Both the position numbers and the translations under genes were made by a program. DNA of 32,168 nucleotides from an uncultured Clostridia bacterium (GTDB taxonomy: Bacteria > Bacillota > Clostridia > Oscillospirales > Acutalibacteraceae), in assembly GCA_946539105.1 (NCBI GenBank), contig CAMNHG010000004.1, positions 1 through 32,168 on the forward strand. The letters are read 5' to 3'. Positions 15,057 through 23,883 of the stretch are shown here, in pieces; the first letter of the stretch is position 1; each line of letters opens with the position of its first letter. The notes beneath the pieces are model-generated. The model was not told where the DNA came from and searched no databases. It saw nothing but the letters and a program-made list of their open reading frames with translations.

Positions 15057-15093
15057 ATGAATATCATTTAAATCTCTGTAAAGGAGTTTTATT

Positions 15094-17370
15094 TTGGAAG
15101 ATAATGAAAAAAAGGCAAGAGGCACCAAAAAGCGCGCCGAACGCGGTCCCAATCAAAGACTCAGACAGCGCACGGCGGTGCTCATAATAGTAATACTCGT
15201 AATCGGCTTCGGAGCTGCTCTTATCAGACTGTCTTTCCTGACGCTTGTTCAGGGAAGCTCGCTTCAGGAAGCTGCCGTAAGCCAGATGCTCCGCGATACG
15301 ACAATCAACGCCAAGCGCGGTACAATTTTCGATACCAACGGCAAGGTGCTCGCGGAGAGCGCGTCTGCTTGGCAGGTCGTGCTGTCTCCTATAAACTTTA
15401 AGGACGACAAGCAGCGCGAGGCTGCGGCGAGCGGACTGTCGGAGATTTTGGGCGTTGACTATCAAAATGTCCTTGAAAAAACCCAGCAGAAAAGCTACTA
15501 CGTTGTTGTTAAGCGCAAAATCGAGGTTGAAGCGCGCGATCAGGTAATGGCACTAATGGATAAGCTGTCAAAGGAATACGACTGCGACGGCGTAATTCAG
15601 CTGCTCGACGACTACAAACGCTACTACCCGAAGGAAGAGCTGGCGTCCTGCGTAATCGGCTTTACCGGCGCGGACGAACAGGGACTTGAGGGCGTTGAGT
15701 TTAAGTATGACGACTACCTCGCCGGCACACCGGGACGAATTGTTACCGCCGGAGACGCGAGAGGAACGAATATGCCGTTCCAGTATGAGCAAAATATAGA
15801 GGCAGAGGACGGCAACAACATCTACCTCACCATTGACGAAACAATCCAGTCAATCTGCGAAAAATATATGGCGCAGGGCATTGAGGAAAACAATGTTAAA
15901 AACCGCGCGGTATGTATTGCGATGGATGTTAACACCGGCGCGATTTTGGCGATGGTTACTGCGAACGGCTATAACCTCAACGACCCGTACACGCTGCCCC
16001 AGGAAACCCAGCAGAAGATTAACGAGCTCCCCGAAAAGGAGCGTGAAAAGGCAGAGGGCGAGGCACTGTCGGCAATGTGGCGTAACAAGGCGGTTGCCGA
16101 TACATATATGCCCGGTTCGGTATTCAAGATGTGCACCGCTTCAATGGCACTTGAAGAGGGCAAAATCACCGATGACACAACCTTTGTCTGCGGCGGTTCG
16201 TTTGTTGTAGACGACAAGACTATTAACTGTCACGCCCTCGGCGGACACGGCAACCAAAACTTTACCCAGGCGATATGTAACTCCTGTAACCCGGCGTTTA
16301 TCCAAATCGGACAGCTCGTCGGCATGAATAAGTTTAGAGATTACTACCGCGGCTTCGGCTTTGCCGAAAAGACCGGAATCGACCTTCCGGGCGAGGCTGA
16401 TGACAGCTTCTGGCCCGAGGGCACAATGAGCATGGTCGATTTGGCGGTTGCCTCGTTCGGTCAGAACTTCTCGATTACACCTATCAGCATGATTACCGCC
16501 TGTGCGGCGGTTTCCAACGGCGGTTATGTATTGCAGCCGTATGTAGTTTCAAAAATCACAGACGCGAAGGGCAACGTAATTAAGAATGTTGAGAAAAAGG
16601 TTAAGCGTCAGGTTATTTCGAAGGAAACCTCGGATAAACTAAATGAAATTTTGGGTTATAATACCGAGACAGCAGGTGCTACCGCAGGTTATGTTTCGGG
16701 CTACAAGGTTGCCGGTAAAACCGGTACATCCGAGAAAATCGGCGTAGAAGATCCCGTCAGCGGCTTCGGTAAGGACTACATCGCTTCCTTCTGCGGCTAC
16801 GCTCCGGCGGACGATCCGCAAATCGCGATGCTTGTGTTCTTCGATACTCCCGACGGCGGAGCCTACTACGGTTCGCAGGTATCATCGCCTGTATTCATCA
16901 ACATTATGACCGAGGTTCTGCCTTACCTTGAAATCAAGACCGATTACAAGGAAGAGGATTTGGCGTTTATTGACGTATCTGCCGGCGACTACACCGGACT
17001 TTCGCTTGAAGAAGCTAAAAAGGCGGTTGAAAACGACGGCTTTACCTGTACGGTCAAGGGCTCGGGCAGCACTGTGCTGGCTCAGCTTCCCGCCGTATCT
17101 TCAAAGCTCGCTCCCGGAGGCAGCATTGTGCTTTACACCGACGAGGAGAGCAGGACTGAGAAGGTAACGGTGCCGAACTTCCTCGACAACACCGCTTCCT
17201 ATGTTAATCAGGTTGCGGCAGGTTACGATTTGAACGTCAACTTTGACGGCGCGGTAAGCTCCGGCGGACTTGCGGTAGCTCAGGATATCCCCGAGGGTAC
17301 CGAGGTATCTCCGGGTACGGTAATCACGGTTACCTTTGAGGCGTCAACCGACACCGGCTTTAACGATTAG
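15094..17370 (+). CDS. Class B penicillin-binding protein, FtsI/SpoVD type, with two PASTA domains
   Basis: A septal or sporulation transpeptidase that cross-links peptidoglycan. After a basic N-terminus and one membrane anchor (about 30-52) comes the PBP dimerisation domain (R-G-T-I-F-D near 72) and the transpeptidase domain: S342-V-F-K345 with catalytic Ser342, S397-C-N399 and K542-T-G. Two C-terminal PASTA domains follow (about 625-688 and 691-752), as in PBP2x and SpoVD. AAGGAG lies 7 nt before the TTG start. The position in the dcw cluster before mraY suits either FtsI or the sporulation paralogue SpoVD; sequence alone does not decide. Its 758 residues are typical. Confidence 0.93.
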   Translation: MEDNEKKARGTKKRAERGPNQRLRQRTAVLIIVILVIGFGAALIRLSFLTLVQGSSLQEAAVSQMLRDTTINAKRGTIFDTNGKVLAESASAWQVVLSPINFKDDKQREAAASGLSEILGVDYQNVLEKTQQKSYYVVVKRKIEVEARDQVMALMDKLSKEYDCDGVIQLLDDYKRYYPKEELASCVIGFTGADEQGLEGVEFKYDDYLAGTPGRIVTAGDARGTNMPFQYEQNIEAEDGNNIYLTIDETIQSICEKYMAQGIEENNVKNRAVCIAMDVNTGAILAMVTANGYNLNDPYTLPQETQQKINELPEKEREKAEGEALSAMWRNKAVADTYMPGSVFKMCTASMALEEGKITDDTTFVCGGSFVVDDKTINCHALGGHGNQNFTQAICNSCNPAFIQIGQLVGMNKFRDYYRGFGFAEKTGIDLPGEADDSFWPEGTMSMVDLAVASFGQNFSITPISMITACAAVSNGGYVLQPYVVSKITDAKGNVIKNVEKKVKRQVISKETSDKLNEILGYNTETAGATAGYVSGYKVAGKTGTSEKIGVEDPVSGFGKDYIASFCGYAPADDPQIAMLVFFDTPDGGAYYGSQVSSPVFINIMTEVLPYLEIKTDYKEEDLAFIDVSAGDYTGLSLEEAKKAVENDGFTCTVKGSGSTVLAQLPAVSSKLAPGGSIVLYTDEESRTEKVTVPNFLDNTASYVNQVAAGYDLNVNFDGAVSSGGLAVAQDIPEGTEVSPGTVITVTFEASTDTGFND

Positions 17371-17405
17371 CGCGTTTCGGCGTTAAATATGAAAGGAACG
17401 AAAAA

Positions 17406-18431
17406 ATGATAGTTTACGGAATATGGACGTTTGCGGCGGCGGTACTCGCGTTTATAATTTCCGCCGTAACGGGTAAGTATTTAATCCCGTATCTGCAAAA
17501 AATCCACTTCGGACAGACAATCCTTGAGGACGGTCCGCAGTGGCATAAGGGTAAGCAGGGCACTCCGATTATGGGCGGTATTATGTTTATACTCGCCATA
17601 GTGGTTGTCGGAGTTATCAGCACGGTGCTTTACGTGCTGTTCGGTGCTCAGTTTGTCACCACGTTTTTCGCGGACATTCACGGCGAGGCAATCTATATCT
17701 TCGCAGGTCTCGGACTCGCGCTTGCCAACGGCTTAATCGGCTTTATTGACGATTACACTAAAGTTGCAAAGAAGCGCAACCTCGGACTTACCGCGCCCCA
17801 GAAGCTGCTGCTTCAGTTTGCGGTAGCCGCGGTTTACCTTGCAGTTTTGGGATTCTCGGGCTGCGGAACAAGCACCTATATTCCGTTTGTCGGCAACGTT
17901 GACTTAGGATTCTTCTATTATATTCTTTCGGCAATCGTTATTGTCGGAATTGTTAACGCGGTTAACCTAACCGACGGTATCGACGGACTTGACGGCTCGG
18001 TGACATTCTTTGTTGCCGTTGCGGTTATGCTTATCGCCAGCAGGCTCTACTACCTCGGCGTTACCGCCCTCAGCGCGGCTGTCGCCGGCGCGTGCCTCGG
18101 ATTCCTGGTGTGGAATTTCCACCCTGCAAAGGTGTTTATGGGCGACACGGGCTCACTGTTCCTCGGCGGAATGGTGTGCGGACTGGCGTTCGCGATAAGA
18201 ATGCCGATTCTGCTTTTGCCCCTTGGAATCGTTTACCTCTGCGAGATGTTCTCGGTTATTCTTCAGGTGGGCTATTTCAAGCTGACTCACGGAAAAAGGC
18301 TGTTTAAGATGAGCCCGATTCACCACCATTTTGAGATGTGCGGCTGGAGCGAGGTTAAAATCGTGGCGGTGTTCAGTGTCGTTACGGCGGTTTTCGGAGC
18401 ATTATCTTTTGTTTTGGTACTATTCGGATAA
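17406..18431 (+). CDS. mraY: Phospho-N-acetylmuramoyl-pentapeptide-transferase MraY
   Basis: MraY is a polytopic membrane enzyme that transfers phospho-MurNAc-pentapeptide to undecaprenyl phosphate, forming lipid I. The catalytic Asp pair is D115-D116 in GFIDDYTK, followed by NLTDGIDGLDG and the C-terminal SPIHHHFEMCGWSE motif. About ten transmembrane helices span its 341 residues, the usual size. AAAGGA precedes the ATG. It starts 35 bp after the PBP gene. The usual next gene, murD, is missing: ftsW follows directly. Confidence 0.96.
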   Translation: MIVYGIWTFAAAVLAFIISAVTGKYLIPYLQKIHFGQTILEDGPQWHKGKQGTPIMGGIMFILAIVVVGVISTVLYVLFGAQFVTTFFADIHGEAIYIFAGLGLALANGLIGFIDDYTKVAKKRNLGLTAPQKLLLQFAVAAVYLAVLGFSGCGTSTYIPFVGNVDLGFFYYILSAIVIVGIVNAVNLTDGIDGLDGSVTFFVAVAVMLIASRLYYLGVTALSAAVAGACLGFLVWNFHPAKVFMGDTGSLFLGGMVCGLAFAIRMPILLLPLGIVYLCEMFSVILQVGYFKLTHGKRLFKMSPIHHHFEMCGWSEVKIVAVFSVVTAVFGALSFVLVLFG

Positions 18432-18474
18432 TTTTAATTAATCATATAAAACATCGTTGTTTGGAGGATGAATA

Positions 18475-19734
18475 ATGGCTCCAAAAAAAAGAATGATATT
18501 TCAGGCGGACGTCAACCGCATTTATGACGAGGAATATCAGAGAGATCAGCGCGCGCAAAAGGAAAAGCTCTTTATAAGACCTTCGCGCAGGCGCAAAATG
18601 AAAAATGCCAAGTGGTTCGGCATCGGAATGGGCATAGATTTGCCGTTTTGCATTATTTTGCTTGTTTTGCTGACCATCGGAACAATAATGATGTTCTCGG
18701 CAAGCTACGCCTTTTCGTACTACACTCAGGGCGACAGCTACTATTACCTCGTAAGGCAGATAATCTTTATTGTAATCGGCTTAATCGCAATGTTTACGAT
18801 GTCGTTTTTGAACTACAATAAGCTGCATAAAATCGCGCCGATAGTTTTGGGAGTGGCTTATTTTTCGCTGCTGCTTGTACTTGTTCTTCCGGCAGGCGAG
18901 GGCGGCGTAAAGCGTTGGATACCCCTGGGAATATTTAATATTCAGCCGTCTGAGATTGCCAAGCTGGGCGTAATCCTGTTCTTCGCTCACTGGGCAAGTA
19001 AATATTACAACAAAATGGAACTCCCGAAATACAGCATTCTGCCGGGCATAATAGTATTCGGCTCAATCGCGGTGCTCCTGTTTTTGGAGCCGCACTACTC
19101 GGGTATCGTAATCATCGGCATACTCACCGTGCTGATGCTCTACATAGGCGGAATGAAAACCAAGTATCTGCTTATAGGCGGCGGAGTGCTGCTGGGCTTG
19201 ATTGTGATATTGGCTGTGACGGGCGGACTTTCCTACGCTATGAGCCGTATGGCAGGTTGGGGTCAGGCACTTGAATACACCGACGACAAAATGTGGTGGG
19301 ACACCTACCAGACCAGAAACTCGCTGTACGCAATCGGCTCGGGCAGGCTTTGGGGACTCGGGCTCGGACAGTCAAGGCAGAAGTACCTCTACATACCCGA
19401 ACCGCAGAACGACTTTATCTTCGCGGTTGTTGTTGAGGAGCTCGGACTTATCGGAGCGGCGATTATTCTGCTGATTTTTGCTCTGCTTATTTGGCGTGGA
19501 ATTACGCTTTCGCTCAGGGCAAAGGATAAATTCGGCAAGCTGCTCGGAATCGGACTTACCTCGCAGATCGGTATTCAGGTAATCCTAAACATTCTGGTTA
19601 TCACCGACTGGCTGCCAAACACAGGTATCAGCCTGCCGTTCTTCAGCTACGGCGGCAGCTCGCTGATTATGCTGCTCGCGCAGATGGGCATTGTGCTTTC
19701 AATCTCGCGCACGGCAAATATAGAGAGAACATAA
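18475..19734 (+). CDS. ftsW: FtsW/SpoVE-type SEDS glycosyltransferase
   Basis: A SEDS-family membrane glycosyltransferase that polymerises lipid II at the division septum with its partner class B PBP. About ten membrane helices follow a basic cytoplasmic N-terminus of about 55 residues, which is longer than usual. Family motifs are GGVKRWIPLGIFNIQPSE, the long extracellular loop with MWWDTYQTRNSLYAIGSG, PEPQNDFIFAVVVEELG and GISLPFFSYGGSSL near the end. TTGGAGGA precedes the ATG. The neighbours mraY and murG make the FtsW/SpoVE role much more likely than RodA. Length 419 residues. Confidence 0.93.
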   Translation: MAPKKRMIFQADVNRIYDEEYQRDQRAQKEKLFIRPSRRRKMKNAKWFGIGMGIDLPFCIILLVLLTIGTIMMFSASYAFSYYTQGDSYYYLVRQIIFIVIGLIAMFTMSFLNYNKLHKIAPIVLGVAYFSLLLVLVLPAGEGGVKRWIPLGIFNIQPSEIAKLGVILFFAHWASKYYNKMELPKYSILPGIIVFGSIAVLLFLEPHYSGIVIIGILTVLMLYIGGMKTKYLLIGGGVLLGLIVILAVTGGLSYAMSRMAGWGQALEYTDDKMWWDTYQTRNSLYAIGSGRLWGLGLGQSRQKYLYIPEPQNDFIFAVVVEELGLIGAAIILLIFALLIWRGITLSLRAKDKFGKLLGIGLTSQIGIQVILNILVITDWLPNTGISLPFFSYGGSSLIMLLAQMGIVLSISRTANIERT

Positions 19735-19809
19735 TCCGACCATCTATGCCTTCGGCGGTGCGTTTTGCGCAAAAACGCCGTGGGCAGAAGGGCTTTTAAA
19801 GGAGTAAAT

Positions 19810-20928
19810 ATGAAGGTACTGCTCGCTGGCGGCGGAACAGCCGGCCACATCAACCCTGCATTGGCTATTGCAGGGTATATAAAGAAAAAACAGCCCGAGG
19901 CTCAGATTCTTTTTATCGGCAACAAAACCGGTATGGAACAACGCCTTGTCAAAAACGCCGGATATGAAATTAAGTCAATCACAATCAGCGGCTTTCAGCG
20001 CAGCCTGTCGCCGAAGAGTATGGTCGCAAACGCCAAAACCGTGGGCAGAACCTTTACATCCTCGGCAGAGGCAAAGAAGATTATCAGGGAATTTGCGCCG
20101 GACATCTGCATCGGCACAGGCGGTTATGTTTCAGGCCCCGTTGTCCGCACAGCGGCAAAAATGGGAATCCCCTGTATTATTCATGAGCAAAACGCCTATC
20201 CCGGCGTTACCAATAAAATGCTCTCGCGCCGTGTAAAAAAGGTTATGCTGGCGGTTGAGGCAGCTAAAAAATACTTTGAAAACGCCGATGTTGTAATTAC
20301 CGGCAACCCTGTCCGCGGAGAGATTTTGACCGCTGACAAGCAAACATCGCGCGAAAAGCTCGGGCTTGACGAGCGTCCGCTGGTGCTGTCGTTCGGCGGC
20401 AGCTTGGGCGCGCAAAAGGTAAACGATGCGGCGGCTCAGCTGATTGCAAGAAGTGCCGAGGACGGCAAATATCAACATATCCACGCCTACGGCGGCAACA
20501 ACGAATCTTTCTTGGAAAGCCTTAGCGAAAAGGGCGTTAACCTTTCCTCGTGCCCGAACCTCGACATAAGAGCGTACATCGACAATATGAGCGATTGTAT
20601 GGCGGCGGCTGACCTTGTAATCTGCCGTTCCGGAGCGATTACGCTAAGCGAGATTCAGGCGATGGGCAAGCCCGCAATCCTTATTCCGTCTCCGAACGTT
20701 GCGGAAAACCACCAGTACCACAACGCTATGGCACTTGTTAACAAGGGCGCGGCACAGCTGATTGAGGAGAGCGATTTGAGCGGAGAAACGCTCATAAACA
20801 CCGTCGACTCAATGCTGGGCGACCCCGAAAAGCTCCGCAAAATCGGAGAAAACTGCAAAAAAATGGCGATAATCGACGCCAACGAACGGATTTATTCCGT
20901 CGTTAAAAAGGTTCTTAAATTAGTTTAA
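19810..20928 (+). CDS. murG: UDP-N-acetylglucosamine:lipid I transferase MurG
   Basis: MurG adds GlcNAc to lipid I on the inner face of the membrane, making lipid II. The N-terminal glycine loop LLAGGGTAGHINPALAIA (about 4-21), the middle EQNAYPGVTNKMLSR and the C-terminal nucleotide-binding region with RSGAITLSEIQAMGKPAILIP are all present. I chose ATG 19810 since AAAGGAG stands 5-6 nt upstream and the protein then begins at the conserved loop. Its 372 residues are typical. It follows ftsW by 75 bp, a gap that contains a short G+C-rich inverted repeat without a T-run. Confidence 0.96.
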   Translation: MKVLLAGGGTAGHINPALAIAGYIKKKQPEAQILFIGNKTGMEQRLVKNAGYEIKSITISGFQRSLSPKSMVANAKTVGRTFTSSAEAKKIIREFAPDICIGTGGYVSGPVVRTAAKMGIPCIIHEQNAYPGVTNKMLSRRVKKVMLAVEAAKKYFENADVVITGNPVRGEILTADKQTSREKLGLDERPLVLSFGGSLGAQKVNDAAAQLIARSAEDGKYQHIHAYGGNNESFLESLSEKGVNLSSCPNLDIRAYIDNMSDCMAAADLVICRSGAITLSEIQAMGKPAILIPSPNVAENHQYHNAMALVNKGAAQLIEESDLSGETLINTVDSMLGDPEKLRKIGENCKKMAIIDANERIYSVVKKVLKLV

Positions 20929-20983
20929 CACTCGGCACGCTGACAGCATAAAATGAACTGAGATTCATTTAGAGGGTGTTAGT

Positions 20984-22237
20984 GTGTCAAAGCTGCTTGT
21001 TACGGGACGCAAAAAACTGTCGGGCGAGGTGAGTGTTCAGGGCGCGAAAAACAGCGTTTTGCCTATTCTTTCGGCAACTTTGCTCGCAAGGGGAGAGACC
21101 GTTTTATACAACTGCCCCGACCTTTCCGACGTTGAGGATTCCGTAAATATACTTCGTTACCTCGGCTGCAAAGCCGAGCGCAGCGGTCAAACCCTAGTGA
21201 TTAACACCGACGGCTTTAACCGCTGTGATATTCCCGATTCGCTAATGCGAAAAACCAGAGGCTCAATCATATTTTTAGGCGCGGTGCTCGCCAAAACAGG
21301 CCGGGCAAAGCTCAGTTTGCCCGGCGGCTGTGAAATCGGCTTGCGCCCGATTGATATGCACCTGTCCGCGCTTAAAAAGCTCGGCGCGGAAATCCGCGAA
21401 CGCCGCGGCTGTATCGAATGCCGCGCGCCTTACGGACTGAGCGGAGCGAAAATTTCGCTTGACTTCCCGAGCGTCGGCGCGACCGAGCAGGTGATTATCG
21501 CCGCGTGCCTCGCGCATGGAACGACCACGCTGACAAACGCCGCAAGAGAGCCGGAGATTGCCGATTTGGCAGACTTCCTTAACTCCTGCGGAGCTAAGGT
21601 TTACGGCGCGGGCGAAGGCGAAATTTTAATTGAGGGCACAGGACGTCTATCGGGCTGCGCTCACAGCATTATTCCCGACAGAATCGTAGCGGCAACCTTT
21701 ATGTCGGCAGCGGCGGCTACGGGGTCCGAGATTGTACTTACAGACGTAATTCCTGCCCACCTCGGAGCGGTTATTTCCGCGTTTGAGGATATGGGCTGCA
21801 AAATAAATACCGACGGCACAAAGCTGAAAATTACCGCCCCGGTGCGCTTAGAACCGCTTAAGGCGGTCAGCACAATGCCGTATCCGGGCTTTCCTACCGA
21901 CGCGCAGGCTCCGCTTATGGCAGCCTCCTGCACCGCTCAGGGAACCTCGGTATTTACCGAAAACATATTTGAAAACCGCTTCCGTCACACTCGCGAGCTC
22001 GCCCGGATGGGCGCGGAGATTAAAACCTGCGGCAGGGTTTGCGTGGTGTACGGCAGAGATAAATTATACGGAGCAAAGGTCGATTCCACCGACCTTCGCG
22101 GAGCGGCGGCACTTGTTGTAGCCGCGCTTTGCGCCGAGGGAAAAACGCGCATAGGCTCGCTTAGATACCTCGAAAGAGGCTACGAAAACCTCGAGCTATC
22201 GCTTTCCGCACTCGGCGCGGATATTAAAAAAATATAA
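20984..22237 (+). CDS. murA: UDP-N-acetylglucosamine 1-carboxyvinyltransferase MurA
   Basis: MurA transfers enolpyruvate from PEP to UDP-GlcNAc, the first committed step of peptidoglycan synthesis. The catalytic Cys116 lies in LPGGCEIGLRPIDMHLSALK, the loop that fosfomycin would modify. The N-terminal G-A-K-N-S-V-L-P-I-L motif and PYPGFPTDAQAP are typical. AGAGGG precedes the GTG start at 20984 with suitable spacing. Its 417 residues are normal. Bacillota often have two MurA proteins; this is the copy in the division cluster between murG and divIB. Confidence 0.95.
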   Translation: MSKLLVTGRKKLSGEVSVQGAKNSVLPILSATLLARGETVLYNCPDLSDVEDSVNILRYLGCKAERSGQTLVINTDGFNRCDIPDSLMRKTRGSIIFLGAVLAKTGRAKLSLPGGCEIGLRPIDMHLSALKKLGAEIRERRGCIECRAPYGLSGAKISLDFPSVGATEQVIIAACLAHGTTTLTNAAREPEIADLADFLNSCGAKVYGAGEGEILIEGTGRLSGCAHSIIPDRIVAATFMSAAAATGSEIVLTDVIPAHLGAVISAFEDMGCKINTDGTKLKITAPVRLEPLKAVSTMPYPGFPTDAQAPLMAASCTAQGTSVFTENIFENRFRHTRELARMGAEIKTCGRVCVVYGRDKLYGAKVDSTDLRGAAALVVAALCAEGKTRIGSLRYLERGYENLELSLSALGADIKKI

Positions 22238-22283
22238 AGTGAAAGTATATGAATGATAAAATAAAGGAAAGGAGGATTGCCCG

Positions 22284-23699
22284 ATGAGCGAAATTTCTTC
22301 AAAAGAAAAACGCGAGCTTGCAAAACAGCGCAGGGAGGCGGCGAAGCAGGCTCAGAAATATCACAAAGAACAGAAAAAAAGGGCAAAAAAATCCTCTGAC
22401 GCTACCCAACAGGTGAAGCTGCCCAAGCGTAAAAAATCTTCCGGAAGCAAAATCGAAGAGGCGGTTAACTCGGGCAGAACAACCAAATTTGAAAAAATCA
22501 GCCGTGAAGAAAAATTCAGGCGCGAGAGCGAGGAGCGAATCCGCAACCTCAAGCCGCACGATTTTGAGGACGGCTATTACATAGACGAGTACAGCGAAAA
22601 AAAGCGCAGCGAACGCCGCGCAAAGGTTATCCGCAAGCAGGAGCAGGAGGTTATCAGGCGCAATAAAAAGCCGATTACCCAAAAGCAGGCACGCAACCGC
22701 AGAATTATTATTGCTTCCGCAATTCTCCTAGCGGTGCTTGTTGTCGGAGCTGTGCTCAGTCTGACGGTTCTTTTCAAGACCGAAAAAATCGACATTGAGG
22801 GCGACGAGTATTACTACGAGGATCAGATTATCGCGTTCAGCAACGTAAGTTTGCAACAGAACATCTTTTTGGCGGCCATCGGCGGAACTCCGCAGGAGAT
22901 TGTCAAAAACCTTCCCTACGTTGAGGACGCGAAAATCGGCTTTGCAGTCCCCGATACCGTCACTATTAAAATTACAAACGCTTTGCCGTCCTACTATGTA
23001 AAGGACGGAGACAACTACCTTATCGTCAGCTCAAAGGGCAGAGTGCTTGATACCGAAACCGAAGAACCCGATAACGCCGCCGAGCTTATCTGTAACGACT
23101 ACAATAACAAGGAAGTCGGCAGCTATATTGAATTTGAGGACAAGTCTGTTCCCGATATTCTCGAGAGCGTGGCAAACAGCCTGAAGGCTAACGGCCTTGA
23201 CAATATTAAGGCCTTTGACGTAACCGACACCTCGGCGATTACAATCGACTACGCCGGAAGAATCAAGATTAACATCGGCGTGGCAGAGGATATTGACTAT
23301 AAAATCAAGACCGCCGCGGCGATTATCACCCAAAAGCTCGACCCGAACAAAACAGGTCAGGTTTACGGTACGCTCGACGTGTCTACCTGCAGTAAAAACA
23401 AGATGTCGCACTACAAGCCTGCCGAAACCACTCCGGCAACCGAGCCGGCCACAACCGCGCCTGCGCAGAACACCGATGGCAGCGCAAACGACTGGAACGC
23501 CAATAATAACTATGACGCGAATAATTCCTACGACGGGAACGCTAACACCTATGATAACGGCGCGGCTTATGACAACGGCGCGGCGTATGATAACAATTAC
23601 GGAGTCTACGATAACGGCGGTTACAACGCTGTCGATAACGGAAACTATTACGCAGGTGATTTAGGCGGAGGCGGAGCCGACGGAGCGGCACCGTATTAA
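22284..23699 (+). CDS. divIB: Cell division protein FtsQ/DivIB with Asn/Tyr/Gly-rich tail
   Basis: DivIB/FtsQ links FtsL and DivIC to the septal synthesis machinery. A long, very basic and acidic cytoplasmic region (1-139) precedes one membrane helix (about 141-163). The extracellular POTRA domain follows (about 164-235, FKTEKIDIEGDEYYYEDQII), then a beta domain to about 377. The last 94 residues are unusual: a Thr/Pro/Ala stretch (378-400) and then a low-complexity tail rich in Asn, Asp, Tyr, Gly and Ala with Y-D-N-G-A repeats. AAAGGAGG is a strong ribosome binding site. With 471 residues it is far longer than typical DivIB (about 250-280). It lies between murA and ftsZ. Confidence 0.88.
   Translation: MSEISSKEKRELAKQRREAAKQAQKYHKEQKKRAKKSSDATQQVKLPKRKKSSGSKIEEAVNSGRTTKFEKISREEKFRRESEERIRNLKPHDFEDGYYIDEYSEKKRSERRAKVIRKQEQEVIRRNKKPITQKQARNRRIIIASAILLAVLVVGAVLSLTVLFKTEKIDIEGDEYYYEDQIIAFSNVSLQQNIFLAAIGGTPQEIVKNLPYVEDAKIGFAVPDTVTIKITNALPSYYVKDGDNYLIVSSKGRVLDTETEEPDNAAELICNDYNNKEVGSYIEFEDKSVPDILESVANSLKANGLDNIKAFDVTDTSAITIDYAGRIKINIGVAEDIDYKIKTAAAIITQKLDPNKTGQVYGTLDVSTCSKNKMSHYKPAETTPATEPATTAPAQNTDGSANDWNANNNYDANNSYDGNANTYDNGAAYDNGAAYDNNYGVYDNGGYNAVDNGNYYAGDLGGGGADGAAPY
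23550..23606 (+). repeat. In-frame tandem repeats encoding the DivIB tail
   Basis: 18-bp units TATGATAACGGCGCGGCT and TATGACAACGGCGCGGCG, followed by a diverged 21-bp unit, encode Y-D-N-G-A-A, Y-D-N-G-A-A and Y-D-N-N-Y-G-V. Related Y-D-N-G-G and V-D-N-G-N units continue downstream. The first two copies differ only at synonymous positions, which suggests selection on the peptide or slippage followed by drift. Confidence 0.75.
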
Positions 23700-23775
23700 G
23701 CGGCAGATTTACGCCCCGGTAAGTAAACAAGAAATAATTTCATCGAAAAATATCAAGAAAAAAAGCACAAAACCA

Positions 23776-23804
23776 TTGATATTTTTTAACAAGTGTGTTA
23801 CTAT
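23776..23804 (+). promoter_or_regulatory. Sigma-A promoter for ftsZ
   Basis: TTGATA (23776-23781), a 17-bp spacer and TACTAT (23799-23804) lie in the 184-bp gap before ftsZ. The expected start near 23811 leaves a leader of about 73 nt. This lets ftsZ be expressed apart from the upstream dcw genes. Confidence 0.65.
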
Positions 23805-23883
23805 ATAAAATGCAGAATAGTAAATTAGGATATTATGCGACTTTTTATAGAGACCTATAAGGATTATTAAGGAGGATAACAAA

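Noticed and set aside
19752..19780. GC-rich inverted repeat between ftsW and murG as a terminator
   Set aside because: No T-run follows, and the murG ribosome binding site is close downstream; the structure is imperfect.
23550..23660. Tandem repeats that might suggest a CRISPR or minisatellite
   Set aside because: Repeats are short, contiguous, in frame and without unique spacers; they encode the DivIB tail.
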